NCBI GenBank assembly: GCA_028280345.1
Contig: JANQLY010000021.1
Span: forward strand, 62,001-126,000
DNA length: 64,000 nt
DNA from: Pseudomonadales bacterium
Lineage (GTDB): Bacteria > Pseudomonadota > Gammaproteobacteria > Pseudomonadales > UBA7239
Direction of reading: 5' to 3'
This document shows positions 28,681-38,038 of the stretch, piece after piece. A program made the position numbers and the translations under genes. Positions within the stretch are counted from its first letter, which is position 1. Every line of letters starts with the position of its first letter. The notes under the pieces are model-generated. The model searched no databases, was not told the origin of the DNA, and saw only the letters and a program-made list of their open reading frames with translations.

Positions 28681-29908
28681 ATTCAAACCTTTACTTAAGG
28701 CAATTTGCCAGTGCTTCTTATTATTTTTTCTGGGTGGTATTTCTGCTCAGGTTTATGCGGTAACCACTTGTGATCAGACCAGTGAGTGTGCATATCAAGC
28801 TATCTCTGACACAGAGTATATTCGCTGTTCCGGGTCAACCTCGTGCCGCGGTGCGACCAGCATACAGTCCACGAATAGCTATATCGTCTGTAGTGGCTCA
28901 AATGCCTGCTACGATGCCGCTTACATCTATACAGGCAGTCATATCTATTGTGATGGTTATAGCAGCTGTCGGCTGGCTGGCAATCTTGTGGCTAATTCCT
29001 CAGCCTATTGCACAGGTATGTACGGCTGTTATGACAATAACTTAATACAGGCCAATACCAATATTTACTGCCAGGGCTACTATGGTTGTGCCTATGCTGA
29101 TTTGATAAGAATCAGCGATGATATTGGCAGTATTTATTGTGATGGTGTTTATGCTTGCCGGAATTCGTTAATTGATCTCAGTACAACCAATGAGCGATTG
29201 TACTGCCGTGGTGAATATGGGTGTTACAGCGCAAATGTGACGCTGAGTATTCTGGAAGGGCAGACAGCCTATCTCTATTGTGAGGGAAGCTCCAGCTGTC
29301 GCTATATGACCATTGATGCCACCATCAAAGGCGCGACACTTAATATTATATGCTATGAGCAGAACTGCGATAATCTGGTGGTGAATGTAGCCGATGGCCG
29401 CGATGTGACTGTTAATCTGTATTCAGATAATACAGGCTCTACGGTAACCTTTACGCAAATTAATAATAATAGCCAGCTGGCGGGTAGTACGCCTGTGACG
29501 CTCGAATTTGGCTATTACGATTTTGATGGTGATGGCAAACCGGATATGCAATTTGGCTGCACCTCAGATTTTCTCGATTGCACACTGGCTGAAAATGGTG
29601 GCTATACCATTGACGATGACGCAGATGCAGATGGTGTGCTTGATCATCTTGAATTGTGTCACGATACTTCCGGGGCTGGCGGTTCTACCGTGGGCATATT
29701 AGGTGACGGCAGTACGTTACCTGGGGGTGATTACGATAGTGATGGTTGTGATGACACAGCAGAAGATGGCGACGATGACGGGGATGGTGTACAGGATGTG
29801 GTAGATCAGGACCCCTTGAATGGCGCGAATACAACAGAACTGGATATGCCACTGGATGGCACCTACCAGGGTCTTAATCTGGAAAAACAGCAATCGGGGT
29901 CGGAGTAG
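28673..29908 (+). CDS. Secreted cysteine-repeat protein B (paralog of A)
   Basis: 411 residues from GTG 28673, with GGAGG at 28662-28666 inside the previous gene; the two genes overlap by 8 bases, so translation is coupled. Signal peptide (HRFKPLLKAICQCFLLFFLGG...VYA). Nine C-x5-C modules (CSGSTSC, CSGSNAC, CDGYSSC, CTGMYGC, CQGYYGC, CDGVYAC, CRGEYGC, CEGSSSC and an initial CDQTSEC), then the same ADGRDVTVNL, FGYYDFDGDGKPDMQFGC and Asp-rich repeats as protein A. The C-terminal 40 residues (DDDGDGVQDVVDQDP) add another calcium-type loop. Function unknown. Confidence 0.82.
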   Translation: MHRFKPLLKAICQCFLLFFLGGISAQVYAVTTCDQTSECAYQAISDTEYIRCSGSTSCRGATSIQSTNSYIVCSGSNACYDAAYIYTGSHIYCDGYSSCRLAGNLVANSSAYCTGMYGCYDNNLIQANTNIYCQGYYGCAYADLIRISDDIGSIYCDGVYACRNSLIDLSTTNERLYCRGEYGCYSANVTLSILEGQTAYLYCEGSSSCRYMTIDATIKGATLNIICYEQNCDNLVVNVADGRDVTVNLYSDNTGSTVTFTQINNNSQLAGSTPVTLEFGYYDFDGDGKPDMQFGCTSDFLDCTLAENGGYTIDDDADADGVLDHLELCHDTSGAGGSTVGILGDGSTLPGGDYDSDGCDDTAEDGDDDGDGVQDVVDQDPLNGANTTELDMPLDGTYQGLNLEKQQSGSE

Positions 29909-29911
29909 CTT

Positions 29912-30727
29912 TTAAAGGTGTATCTCCAGTGATTCAAGTAGATCTTCCATAGCTAGCACCAGCCCTTTGCATTTTCCGGTGTCCAGTGCGTCAGGGTGTG
30001 GTTGCGATAGCTCGCCGATATCATTATCAAAGTACTCGCCGGAAGCTTGGGAAAATTCGTCACTGAGCCCGGTGCGCACTAAAATATCAGCCCCGATATT
30101 AATATCCTTGCCTTCCACACCAAATCCTTCCTTGACCATTTTGCTTGCCAGTAGTGAACCCGGGTTGACTGTAAGGATGGCAGGCCCTGAGTCCCCCAGT
30201 GAGTAGGCCAGATGTTTTGACCACATGGTAATCGCCAGTTTGCTTTGACCATAAGCGGAAAATTGTTCCTTGAGCTGGCGTTTGCCTGCCATTACATCGA
30301 GGTCGACGGATTCCTGTGCGGCGGAAGACAGATTGATAACTCGCCCGGTGTTATCCATAAGTGGCAAAAGTTGTTTTGTCAGCAGATATGGTGCGAGGGT
30401 ATTAACCACGAAGCGCACATCAAGATTGTTATTGGTTAAGGGCGAGTCAGTCTTGTAGACGCCAGCATTGTTAATCAGTACATCAAGATGTTGGTACTTT
30501 TCAGTAATTTCTGTTGCGAGTTTTTCTACTTCGGAAAAATTGGATAAGTCCGCCTGAAAACTCTCGACACTGCCGCTATTCGATACTGCCAGTTTCCCTT
30601 TAACTGTATTTAATTTTTCCGGATTGCGGCCATGAATCAATACATGATGCCCCAGGTTAATGAGTTTTTCAGCGGTTATCAGGCCGATGCCATCAGTTGC
30701 TCCGGTTAGCAAAATAGTTTTAGACAT
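29912..30727 (-). CDS. Short-chain dehydrogenase/reductase
   Basis: 271 residues from the ATG at 30727 (GAGGAAT upstream); 30 further codons are open but lack a site. NAD(P) motif TGATDGIG, NNAG, and the catalytic YGQSK with Ser in NLSSAAQ. An oxidoreductase of retinol-dehydrogenase-like SDR type. It converges on cysteine-repeat protein B and is divergent from the sterol-desaturase-like gene. Substrate unknown. Confidence 0.9.
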   Translation of the reverse strand: MSKTILLTGATDGIGLITAEKLINLGHHVLIHGRNPEKLNTVKGKLAVSNSGSVESFQADLSNFSEVEKLATEITEKYQHLDVLINNAGVYKTDSPLTNNNLDVRFVVNTLAPYLLTKQLLPLMDNTGRVINLSSAAQESVDLDVMAGKRQLKEQFSAYGQSKLAITMWSKHLAYSLGDSGPAILTVNPGSLLASKMVKEGFGVEGKDINIGADILVRTGLSDEFSQASGEYFDNDIGELSQPHPDALDTGKCKGLVLAMEDLLESLEIHL

Positions 30728-30859
30728 GAAAAATTCCTCTGAATAGGCCGGGGTAGCATAAGTATTATTGCAAATAGCATCCCGGAGTTTATCACTATAT
30801 TTTGTGTATTCATTCAAAGGGCGCGTATACTCCTGTCATTCCCTGACAATATCCGAGTT

Positions 30860-32110
30860 ATGAATAAAGTACGACAAATACTATGGGAAAGTGAACTGAC
30901 GGGCATCAGTGAAAAACATCGCTGGTTGGTCAACGGTTTTGTGGTGCTGTTTATTGGCATTATCAGCTATCACTTTATTGCTGCGCTGCACGTGATGGTT
31001 TTTCTCGGTCCGGGTTTAGGGGAAAAGGAATCCTATGAATTCGCCAATGTTCTGATATTTGACCGTTTGGCATTAGATGCTCCACTTGTTGTATGGCTTC
31101 TTGCCGCTATGCTGACCATCGTTATCTTTTTTCGCCTCTATGTGATGCTGGTAAGCTACTTTGGCTATGAAAAGGCTTTTGGGGAAAAGTTTCCCGCACA
31201 TATTATTCCAGTGTTCATGCTTATCAATACCGTTGGCGTTATGTGTATTCCGCTGTGTTTTGCGCTATTTGGTGCAATAGCTATTGCACTAGGTTATGAC
31301 TTTGAAAGTGGCTGGGCATTTCTGGAAAATACTGTTTCTGCTTTACATCAGTGGGTAATGACAAATATACCTACCTTGGTTGAAATGCCTGCTGTGCTTG
31401 CCGTGTTTTCCGTATACATGGTGGCAGGCTTTGCACACTACTGGTTTCATCGGCTTGGGCACGAGTTCCGTGCACTGTGGTTGCTGTTTCACCGTCATCA
31501 CCACATGTCACCTAATTTAACGCAGATGTCGACAGCGGTGGTTTTCTTTGCGTTTCCACTGTTTATCCTGTTTTTTATTCCCTATACCCTGGTTTTCGCC
31601 AGTATTAGTAAACTGTTTTATGCCGAGCCGCTATATGTAGAGATATTTATTTTTAACCTGTTTGTGATGATGTCGGAAATATTTGGTCACTCCGATGTGT
31701 TTTATAACAAGGTGAAAAATAACAAGTTGGTGAGATGGGCCGGAATGTTTTTTGGTAATGGTATTTACCATTACATGCACCACTCTGCGAGGGACGAAGA
31801 TGCGGTGATTATTGGCAGCTTCAACAAGGGCAAGGATCGCAAGGTCAATATGATCAATATGGGAGGCGGTTTCTTTTTTTTCTGGGATAAAGTATTTGGC
31901 ACCTTTAAAACCGTTAGCGAAGAGAAGCCGGACGTAGGGCTGATTGGCAGGCCTGAATTACATATGAACCCGGTCAGGCTGGCGTTCTCCGGTATTGCGC
32001 AATTGATCTATGAATTGCGCATGAATAAAGATTTTCTCACCAGGCTGAAAATCCTGTTTGGCCCCTCGGAATATAATCCGCCGATCAGCAAGGACTACGC
32101 AATCAAATAA
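30860..32110 (+). CDS. Sterol-desaturase/fatty-acid-hydroxylase superfamily membrane protein
   Basis: 416 residues, about six membrane helices. Di-iron histidine clusters are visible: HYWFHRLGH, FHRHHHMSPN and YHYMHHSARDED. This superfamily hydroxylates or desaturates sterols, fatty acids and carotenoids at the membrane. The N-terminal part (1-180) is longer than minimal members. Followed by a sterol-methyltransferase-like gene on the same strand (103 bases). Confidence 0.88.
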   Translation: MNKVRQILWESELTGISEKHRWLVNGFVVLFIGIISYHFIAALHVMVFLGPGLGEKESYEFANVLIFDRLALDAPLVVWLLAAMLTIVIFFRLYVMLVSYFGYEKAFGEKFPAHIIPVFMLINTVGVMCIPLCFALFGAIAIALGYDFESGWAFLENTVSALHQWVMTNIPTLVEMPAVLAVFSVYMVAGFAHYWFHRLGHEFRALWLLFHRHHHMSPNLTQMSTAVVFFAFPLFILFFIPYTLVFASISKLFYAEPLYVEIFIFNLFVMMSEIFGHSDVFYNKVKNNKLVRWAGMFFGNGIYHYMHHSARDEDAVIIGSFNKGKDRKVNMINMGGGFFFFWDKVFGTFKTVSEEKPDVGLIGRPELHMNPVRLAFSGIAQLIYELRMNKDFLTRLKILFGPSEYNPPISKDYAIK

Positions 32111-32213
32111 GCATGGGCTGTGCTTAATTCTCCTGCATCCCTTCAATTCTGTTAGTATGCACTGCAATCGTGGTCTGACCTTGAAGTCGAAATAATTGCA
32201 AAGGTAAAGTTTT

Positions 32214-33272
32214 ATGGCATCAATATTTAGTTATATGAAAAGGGAAAATAGAGATATCAGTGCGAACATGTACCGAATGAAAACATCATTTACTGGTATC
32301 AAGCGTTTGGTCACGTTGCCGGAAGAAGATAAGCAGGGCTGTATTGATGCCTATAAGTTTTTTCAAAATATGCAGGCCGGTGAGGAAACAACCACAGAAG
32401 AAGAAACGAAAGCTGTCGCCGCTTACTATAAGGTTTTAAATAATATGCTGTCGGTATTTGATCTGGAGAAGCTCTATATACCACCGCAGCTCGATGAAAA
32501 TGAAGGTTTGTATGGTAACCAGTTGTTATGTGAGCAGGCTGTTTTTAAGGAGCTAAATCTGCAAGATCCGGAGAATTCACATCTGCTCGACATGGGGTGT
32601 GGTCGAGGTCGGATTGCCCACTATATGGCTACCCTGAGTGGTGGGCAGGTTTCGGGCTATAACATTGATCCTAACCAGATAGAGAATGCTATCGAGTGGG
32701 CGGATCGTTGTAATATGAGTGATCGACTTCACTTTAAAGTCGGTAATCATCATGAACCGCTGGATTATGACTCGGAAACCTTTGATGGCTGTTTCTCTAT
32801 TCAGGCGGTATGGCCATTCTTCAAGAAAGAAGAACTCTACGACCACGCACAGGAAATGTACCGTGTTTTAAAGCCAGGGGCACGTTACTCTTGCTCGGAG
32901 TATCTATTGTCTCCCTATTTTGACTGGAATAACGAAGAGCACGTAGCTTTGCACAAATCCTACCTTCCGACCCTGGCTGCAACACAATCGATGTACCCCG
33001 CTGATGTCTGTGCTGCACTTGAGAAAGCAGGGTTTAAAATTATCCTTTCCGAACCTTCCAAAAGTGAGGCCTGGCCAATCTGCGAACAAAAGCGCGACAT
33101 GATTAAACTGGCTCGCAAGGCGATCAGGGGGCTTGAAAAAGTTCGGCTCATGCCGCCCTGGGTAGAAGAGTCACTGGATTTATTACAAAAGGGCGGTGAA
33201 TCATGGACAGAGGCAGAAAAAGCTAAAATTGCCGATCTGAACTGGCGTATTGTTGCAGAGAAGCCTGTCTGA
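32214..33272 (+). CDS. SAM-dependent methyltransferase, sterol/lipid C-methyltransferase-like
   Basis: 352 residues. SAM-binding motif I LLDMGCGRGRIAHY (about 122-135), then GYNIDPNQIENAIEWA, and later ALYDHAQEMYRVLKPGARY region. The 'GYNIDPNQI' form and downstream SCSEYLLSPYF resemble sterol 24-C-methyltransferases and related lipid C-methyltransferases rather than cyclopropane synthases. It follows the desaturase-like gene, hinting at a shared isoprenoid or lipid substrate, but this is inferred. Confidence 0.75.
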   Translation: MASIFSYMKRENRDISANMYRMKTSFTGIKRLVTLPEEDKQGCIDAYKFFQNMQAGEETTTEEETKAVAAYYKVLNNMLSVFDLEKLYIPPQLDENEGLYGNQLLCEQAVFKELNLQDPENSHLLDMGCGRGRIAHYMATLSGGQVSGYNIDPNQIENAIEWADRCNMSDRLHFKVGNHHEPLDYDSETFDGCFSIQAVWPFFKKEELYDHAQEMYRVLKPGARYSCSEYLLSPYFDWNNEEHVALHKSYLPTLAATQSMYPADVCAALEKAGFKIILSEPSKSEAWPICEQKRDMIKLARKAIRGLEKVRLMPPWVEESLDLLQKGGESWTEAEKAKIADLNWRIVAEKPV

Positions 33273-33303
33273 AGGATGGGGCGGAGTAGTTGGTAGCAGA
33301 GTT

Positions 33304-33666
33304 ATGGGCAGTGATGGATTTCTATTTGTCTATGGAACCTTGCGTACAATAGAAGGCCACCCCATGCATAATTATTTACGCGCCCACTGCGATTTTTTGG
33401 GGGCTGCTTCCATAGCGGGTATCAAAATTGATCTCGGTGGATACCCGGGATTATTGCCTTCCGGTGATCCGGATCAACGGGTGGAGGGGGAGCTATACCG
33501 CATCCATGACGGTGCCAGCGAAGAGTTATTTGAGGCGCTGGATCGCTATGAAGGGTGTAGTGAGGATGATCCTGAGCCTCATGAATATTTTCGCCACCGT
33601 CAGGATGTTATTCTGTCGGCGGATCATCAGATTTATGAAGCCTGGGTTTATCTCTACAACGGTTAG
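33304..33666 (+). CDS. Gamma-glutamylcyclotransferase-like (AIG2/GGCT) protein
   Basis: 120 residues from ATG 33304; the frame is open from 33250 with no better start. Begins MGSDGFLFVYGTLRTIEGHP, the conserved FVYGTLR loop of the BtrG/GGCT fold; the glutamate in VEGELYRI and the substrate loop follow. Members cleave gamma-glutamyl amines or are of unknown substrate. Same strand as the methyltransferase, 31 bases after it. Confidence 0.85.
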   Translation: MGSDGFLFVYGTLRTIEGHPMHNYLRAHCDFLGAASIAGIKIDLGGYPGLLPSGDPDQRVEGELYRIHDGASEELFEALDRYEGCSEDDPEPHEYFRHRQDVILSADHQIYEAWVYLYNG

Positions 33667-33684
33667 TGCGCCGCTAAAAAATAA

Positions 33685-34725
33685 CTACTTTTTCAGCTTT
33701 TGCTCGCGCAATTTATCCCGATACTTGGCTCTTGCGAGTTCTTGCATGTCGGCTACCGTATCTCTCTCATCAATAATTTCTCGACCCAACAGGGTCTCTA
33801 TCGCGTCTTCCAGTGAGACCACTCCGGTGGTTTGACCAAATTGGTCTTCAACCAGAAACAGGTGGGCCTTTTGTTTGATAAACATGTCGAGCAACTGCTG
33901 CACCGGCAGTTTTTCTGAAACCCGGTCTATGGGCTTGGCAAAGTCCCTGATCGGTGAAGCGCCGTATCCGTTGCGCTCGGCATCAAATAAATCAGCCCGG
34001 ATGACCTTGCCGGTAATGTCATCAATTCCTGAGCCATAGATGGGGATGCGAGTAAATTGTCGGGTTTGCTCATCGTTTAGTGCGTCGGTAACACTGAGCG
34101 TTTCCTTGAGCGTATGGGTGACGGTGCGCGGTGTGAGTATCTCTTCGGTGGTAATTTCGCGCAGGTGTAGCAGGTTAGATAGATACTGGTTTTCCTGATC
34201 AAAAATTGTGCCTTCTTTGTGGCCCAGCGAAGCGAAAGCAAGAATTTCTTCCCGGGTGACTTCCTTGTTCTCCTTGTTGCTGAACAGTCGGGTCAGGCGA
34301 GTTGATACCCAGACGAGGGGATAGACAAATTTAACGAGCCAGGAGATCGTGAACGCAGCCGGCGTCGCGAGTTGTTTCCAGAAGGTTGCGCCAAGCGTTT
34401 TGGGGATGATTTCAGAAAAATACAAAATCGCCAGTGTTAATAATATTGCGATCAGGGTTTCCCACTGTGGGCCAAATACCTGCATCGCCTGGGAGCCGAC
34501 ACCCGCAGCGCCCATGGTGTGGGCAAAGGTATTGAGAATCAGAATTGCGGACAGCGACTCATCAAGTTTTTCGGTGACCCGGGTTAGTGCCTTGCCGCGG
34601 CGCGGTTGTTCAAGGCGAACCTGCTCGGTGTAGCTCGGCGTCAGGGATAGTAAAACCGCTTCCAGTATGGAGCAGAGAAAAGACACGCCGATAGCGATGG
34701 AAAGATAGAGAAATAACAGTGTCAT
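33685..34725 (-). CDS. CNNM/CorC-type membrane protein with CBS domains
   Basis: 346 residues from ATG 34725 (an extra 12 codons upstream are open). DUF21/CNNM membrane domain (about 1-160; LYLSIAIGVSFLCSILEAVLLSLTPSY, SEIIPKTLGATF), then two CBS domains (about 180-325; ITTEEILTPRTV, LFLVEDQFGQTTGVVSLEDAIETLLGREI). The CorC_HlyC C-terminal domain is absent. Family roles: Mg or Co transport or export. Converges on the GGCT-like gene. Confidence 0.9.
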   Translation of the reverse strand: MTLLFLYLSIAIGVSFLCSILEAVLLSLTPSYTEQVRLEQPRRGKALTRVTEKLDESLSAILILNTFAHTMGAAGVGSQAMQVFGPQWETLIAILLTLAILYFSEIIPKTLGATFWKQLATPAAFTISWLVKFVYPLVWVSTRLTRLFSNKENKEVTREEILAFASLGHKEGTIFDQENQYLSNLLHLREITTEEILTPRTVTHTLKETLSVTDALNDEQTRQFTRIPIYGSGIDDITGKVIRADLFDAERNGYGASPIRDFAKPIDRVSEKLPVQQLLDMFIKQKAHLFLVEDQFGQTTGVVSLEDAIETLLGREIIDERDTVADMQELARAKYRDKLREQKLKK

Positions 34726-34874
34726 AGAATTAAGCCGCTGAAAACAGCAGCAATGTAGCATTTTGAGGTTGGAAAATCCTGGGAAATTTCATGATAGATT
34801 CCGCAGGTGTTAACGGTTAGGATGTTGTGCACGAGTGAAATGGTAGCAACAGGCGTAGGGCAGCCCAAATAATA

Positions 34875-36341
34875 ATGAGTGTGTCAGGCTTTTTCAAAAA
34901 AGGGGTTCCGGCATTGATTGCCGTTGCTGTGCTGGTGATGTTTGTCTGGGTCTATAGTGCAAAGCGCTTGCCGGGCGAAATACCCCCTACCAAACCGGAT
35001 GACTCCGCGACTCTTTCCTACCCTTTAGCCCTCTATGAGGATGATCCCTTGCTGGTATTTCCGGCAGCGGAAGGTGTGCACCTGGACATGGATAGTGATA
35101 CCTGGTTTCTCGAGGGGGTACTGGAAGGCAAGGAGAGCGGCCATCAGTATGGCTTTATCGTAGTATTTTTTTCCAGTCGCATCTTTGGCCTGTTCCCGCT
35201 GGATTTTTATTCGCTGGCATTTTATGACCTTGAAAATGGTGACTATGGAACCTATTCATCGTTCTCACGTGTCCATGCAGCCAATGGTTATCTCAACCTG
35301 AGTACCGCATTTGAAGATACCGATACCTGGTGGAAAACAAAGTTGGATGAAAACGGGTATCTCGTGCCATTTCACTATGAAGTGGATTTGTTGGGCACGG
35401 ACCACACAGGTCGCGATATGCGGCTGATATCGGAAGTGATTGCTACAAACCCGCCGGTGCCGGTGGGGGCTGATACGTTCAAGGGTATTATTGAGATTTT
35501 CCAGCAGCCGGGTACCTATTCCTACTATCAGACCGGTATTGAATTTGATGGGCGTTTAACCTGGGGCGAAATTGATGAACCGGTCACAGGGCATATAGGC
35601 CATATTGATCGGCAGATCTTTCCAAAGTTTGTCGGTGTTAACAGTGGTCTTGATGGCAGGAAGTTTTCCCATGAGTGGCGCACCTACTTTTTTGATAACG
35701 GTGTCGATTTTAGTAGCTGGCGCATATTTGATCGCACTAATTTCAATGAAGTTGTCTCGTACAATGGCGCAACAGTTTACGAGAAGGGTGTAGGCAGTCG
35801 TTATGCCGCAGATATCGAATATGAAGTACTTACCTACCGCCGTGTTGAGAACCACCCGGTTAAACCGTTGGCACCACCGCGGGCGGGCGTACTGTATTTT
35901 GCGGATAAACACCGGCTGGTCTCAGAGACATTAAATTTACGGCTGGAAACGATACCACTTTCGCAGCAGACGCCGATGTTGGCGTTTCCTGTGGAGTATG
36001 TGCATGGGCCGGTGCGTCTGAAAGGTGAAATGAATGGCGAGCCATTTACCGGCATTGGTTCGTTTGAAAGAACGTTTGCGATGTACCGCGACTTTGAGCT
36101 GGCGCGTGTACTACTCGATAGTCTTAAGGGTTTGCCTGAGTCTGCGTTTGCTTCTGGTGCTGGTGATAGAGGTCGATTAATAGATCAGGCGGTTGAGCTT
36201 GAAAAAGCCATTATTGACAAGCAGCGCGATAAAGCAGAACAATTAATAGCAAAAGAACTGGATGTGTCAGTAGAAAAACTGGCGCAACCCTATAAGCAGA
36301 CAATTCAGCAAATTCTGGTTGATATTAATAACAGTCTTTAG
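34875..36341 (+). CDS. CrtC/AttH-type lipocalin-like hydratase family protein
   Basis: 488 residues. N-terminal membrane anchor (about 13-29). Then a two-lipocalin domain: SDTWFLEGVLEGKESGHQYGF is the typical N-terminal strand of the AttH/CrtC (PF07143) family, with GHIDRQIFPKF and SSWRIFDRTNF in the middle and LRLETIPLSQQTPMLAFPVEYVHGPVRLKGEMNGEPFTGIGSFE at the end, only parts of which I quote as motif: VEYVHGPVRLKGEMNGEPF. CrtC hydrates carotenoids; AttH is of unknown role. A 60-residue helical tail follows. Lipid-type substrate inferred. Confidence 0.72.
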   Translation: MSVSGFFKKGVPALIAVAVLVMFVWVYSAKRLPGEIPPTKPDDSATLSYPLALYEDDPLLVFPAAEGVHLDMDSDTWFLEGVLEGKESGHQYGFIVVFFSSRIFGLFPLDFYSLAFYDLENGDYGTYSSFSRVHAANGYLNLSTAFEDTDTWWKTKLDENGYLVPFHYEVDLLGTDHTGRDMRLISEVIATNPPVPVGADTFKGIIEIFQQPGTYSYYQTGIEFDGRLTWGEIDEPVTGHIGHIDRQIFPKFVGVNSGLDGRKFSHEWRTYFFDNGVDFSSWRIFDRTNFNEVVSYNGATVYEKGVGSRYAADIEYEVLTYRRVENHPVKPLAPPRAGVLYFADKHRLVSETLNLRLETIPLSQQTPMLAFPVEYVHGPVRLKGEMNGEPFTGIGSFERTFAMYRDFELARVLLDSLKGLPESAFASGAGDRGRLIDQAVELEKAIIDKQRDKAEQLIAKELDVSVEKLAQPYKQTIQQILVDINNSL

Positions 36342-36375
36342 GGACGGCTTCGAAGTTATAGTAGATAGTAGAAAG

Positions 36376-36408
36376 AAAAAGGCCGGGAAGTGAACCCCCG
36401 GCCTTTTT
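36376..36408. terminator. Bidirectional rho-independent terminator
   Basis: AAAAAGGCCGGG, a 9-base loop, CCCGGCCTTTTT. The A- and T-tracts let it end transcription from both sides: the lipocalin-like gene (plus) and the EXPERA-like gene (minus). Confidence 0.9.
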
Positions 36409-36436
36409 ATATAACTACGTTTATAGCTATGACGAT

Positions 36437-37240
36437 CTATGCGGGCTTCGCATTTTTCATATAACTGTTTTGCCAGTCATTAACTAACAACTGGTAACCG
36501 ATATAACCGAAGATCAGTGGGAAGAAAAAGTATTGATACTGTGTCCATACCAGGGCAAGCAGGGTGTCAGCAATACCGCCGGGCATATTGGCAAAATCCG
36601 CAAACACTTCGGCAAAGGTGAATATGAATGTGGATGCCACTGGCTCACCACAACCAATTACGGCGACGAGATAACGGTACGGCGAACGCTTTTTGTTCAA
36701 GTGAAAGAAATATAAGGTTGTGAACAGGTTGACGAACGCATAAATTTCCACGGTGTAGAACGTTGGATCGTGGTTGACTGTGCGTAAATCCACAGCGCCA
36801 AATGACGCGAGAATCCACCAGTACATATGGAAAATGTTCTCGCGCATATAACCGGTGTAGGCAACAACATCGTCAAGCGTATTCAGATCGTTGAAAACAA
36901 ACGGTGAGAAAATTACCCAGGGCATCTCCCACAGCACATTGGTAATCGCATAGGACAACATCCAGACGACGAGGCAATCATGGTAAAGATCCATTTTCGA
37001 TTGGCCGCTGCCTTTTTGTAAAAACCAGATAATGATCCAGGCATTGAGCCAGATACTGATACCGTAGAGCGCGAGACGGGCACTCATCACAAAGTCCAGC
37101 GCACCAAAGAAAAACATAATGGCGCAGATGCCGACACCGCCCCACCAGAACAGAGTCCAGAGTAGAAAGCGTTTTTTGGCACCATCGGAGATAGCGCGTG
37201 CAACGGGTTCGCCCGTCATGGGCAGAGCTGTAGTGTTCAT
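36437..37240 (-). CDS. EXPERA/emopamil-binding-like membrane protein
   Basis: 267 residues, about 6-7 membrane helices. The second half reads WWILASFGAVDLRTVNHDP, FYTVEIYAFVN, KKRSPYRYLVAVIGCGEP and FTFAEVFADF. This follows the pattern of the EXPERA/EBP family (GDSRY...D...E...SPYR...G...TE), the sterol delta8-delta7 isomerase group. Family assignment is from pattern only, so moderate confidence. A 23-bp palindrome shared with the tetR/SDR promoter lies 30 bases upstream of the start, so TetR control is likely. Confidence 0.5.
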   Translation of the reverse strand: MNTTALPMTGEPVARAISDGAKKRFLLWTLFWWGGVGICAIMFFFGALDFVMSARLALYGISIWLNAWIIIWFLQKGSGQSKMDLYHDCLVVWMLSYAITNVLWEMPWVIFSPFVFNDLNTLDDVVAYTGYMRENIFHMYWWILASFGAVDLRTVNHDPTFYTVEIYAFVNLFTTLYFFHLNKKRSPYRYLVAVIGCGEPVASTFIFTFAEVFADFANMPGGIADTLLALVWTQYQYFFFPLIFGYIGYQLLVNDWQNSYMKNAKPA

Positions 37241-37269
37241 AGAATTTCGCCTTGTATTTTATCCATCAT

Positions 37270-37292
37270 TAATGAAACAGGGTGTAACATTA
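37270..37292. promoter_or_regulatory. Palindromic operator upstream of the EXPERA-like gene
   Basis: TAATG, 2 bases, ACA, 3 bases, TGT, 2 bases, CATTA: fully symmetric at the 16 fixed positions. The same pattern occurs at 38039-38061. Candidate operator of the TetR protein encoded between them. Confidence 0.72.
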
Positions 37293-37363
37293 ACAGCTTT
37301 GCCGGGCCAAGTCTATCTCTGCGTAAGCCCTGTAAATCAAGGGCTGTAGCCGGAATTGTCGAG

Positions 37364-38014
37364 TTAAAGGTTCAAGGCGTTTTTGACCAGCTGCCAGGCG
37401 GCCTCTCTTGCTGCCTGTTTATTAGCCGGGGTCAGCCCCTTGCGAATGGTGTCGTGGGCAATCCACTGGTTGGCGTTGAGCAGGGATTTGAGAAAAATCG
37501 CATCTACCTTTTTGTTGCCCGACCCTGATACAGGGGGCAGGTTTTTTTGCAGGGCTTTGACGATCTGGTCAAACGCAGCGTTGACCACCGCAAAGGCCGG
37601 AGAATTCGGGTCATTGGCTTCGCGAAATACCAGCTCGGCGTAGTCACCCTGAGCAAAAATGGCTTCGTACATCTCGTCGAGGGTTTGCTTGAGCTGCTCT
37701 GGAGAAATAGCAGGTTGGGCCAGATTGGCCTGCATAAATAGCTCAACCGGTGCAAACACACTGACCTGATAAATATGCTGCAGCAGAGCATCCATCCCGT
37801 CAAAGCTGCGATAAAACGTAGAGCGCGAGACATCGGCCCGGTCGCAGATTTGCATAATGGATACCGAGCGCACACCGTGTTCAAGGAATAATGCAACCGC
37901 GGCATTCACTATCGTGCGGGCTTGCTCCTCGGGGCCTGGCCGAGGTTTGCGGCGGCCATCTGCATTTTTGATAACCGTGAGTGAAGGGGGCTTGGATGAA
38001 GGCGGTCTGGACAT
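37364..38014 (-). CDS. TetR-family regulator
   Basis: 216 residues from ATG 38014. N-terminus is proline/serine/basic (MSRPPSSKPPSL...RRKPRPGPEEQ); helix-turn-helix about 40-85 (TIVNAAVALFLEHGVRSVSI, CDRADVSRSTFYRSFDG); C-terminal ligand domain. Divergent from an SDR gene with a palindrome between. The reading frame is open further to 38059, but the extra 15 codons are the palindromic operator itself, so they are not translated. Confidence 0.85.
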   Translation of the reverse strand: MSRPPSSKPPSLTVIKNADGRRKPRPGPEEQARTIVNAAVALFLEHGVRSVSIMQICDRADVSRSTFYRSFDGMDALLQHIYQVSVFAPVELFMQANLAQPAISPEQLKQTLDEMYEAIFAQGDYAELVFREANDPNSPAFAVVNAAFDQIVKALQKNLPPVSGSGNKKVDAIFLKSLLNANQWIAHDTIRKGLTPANKQAAREAAWQLVKNALNL

Positions 38015-38038
38015 GGGACAAGCATACCGGAAAATCGC

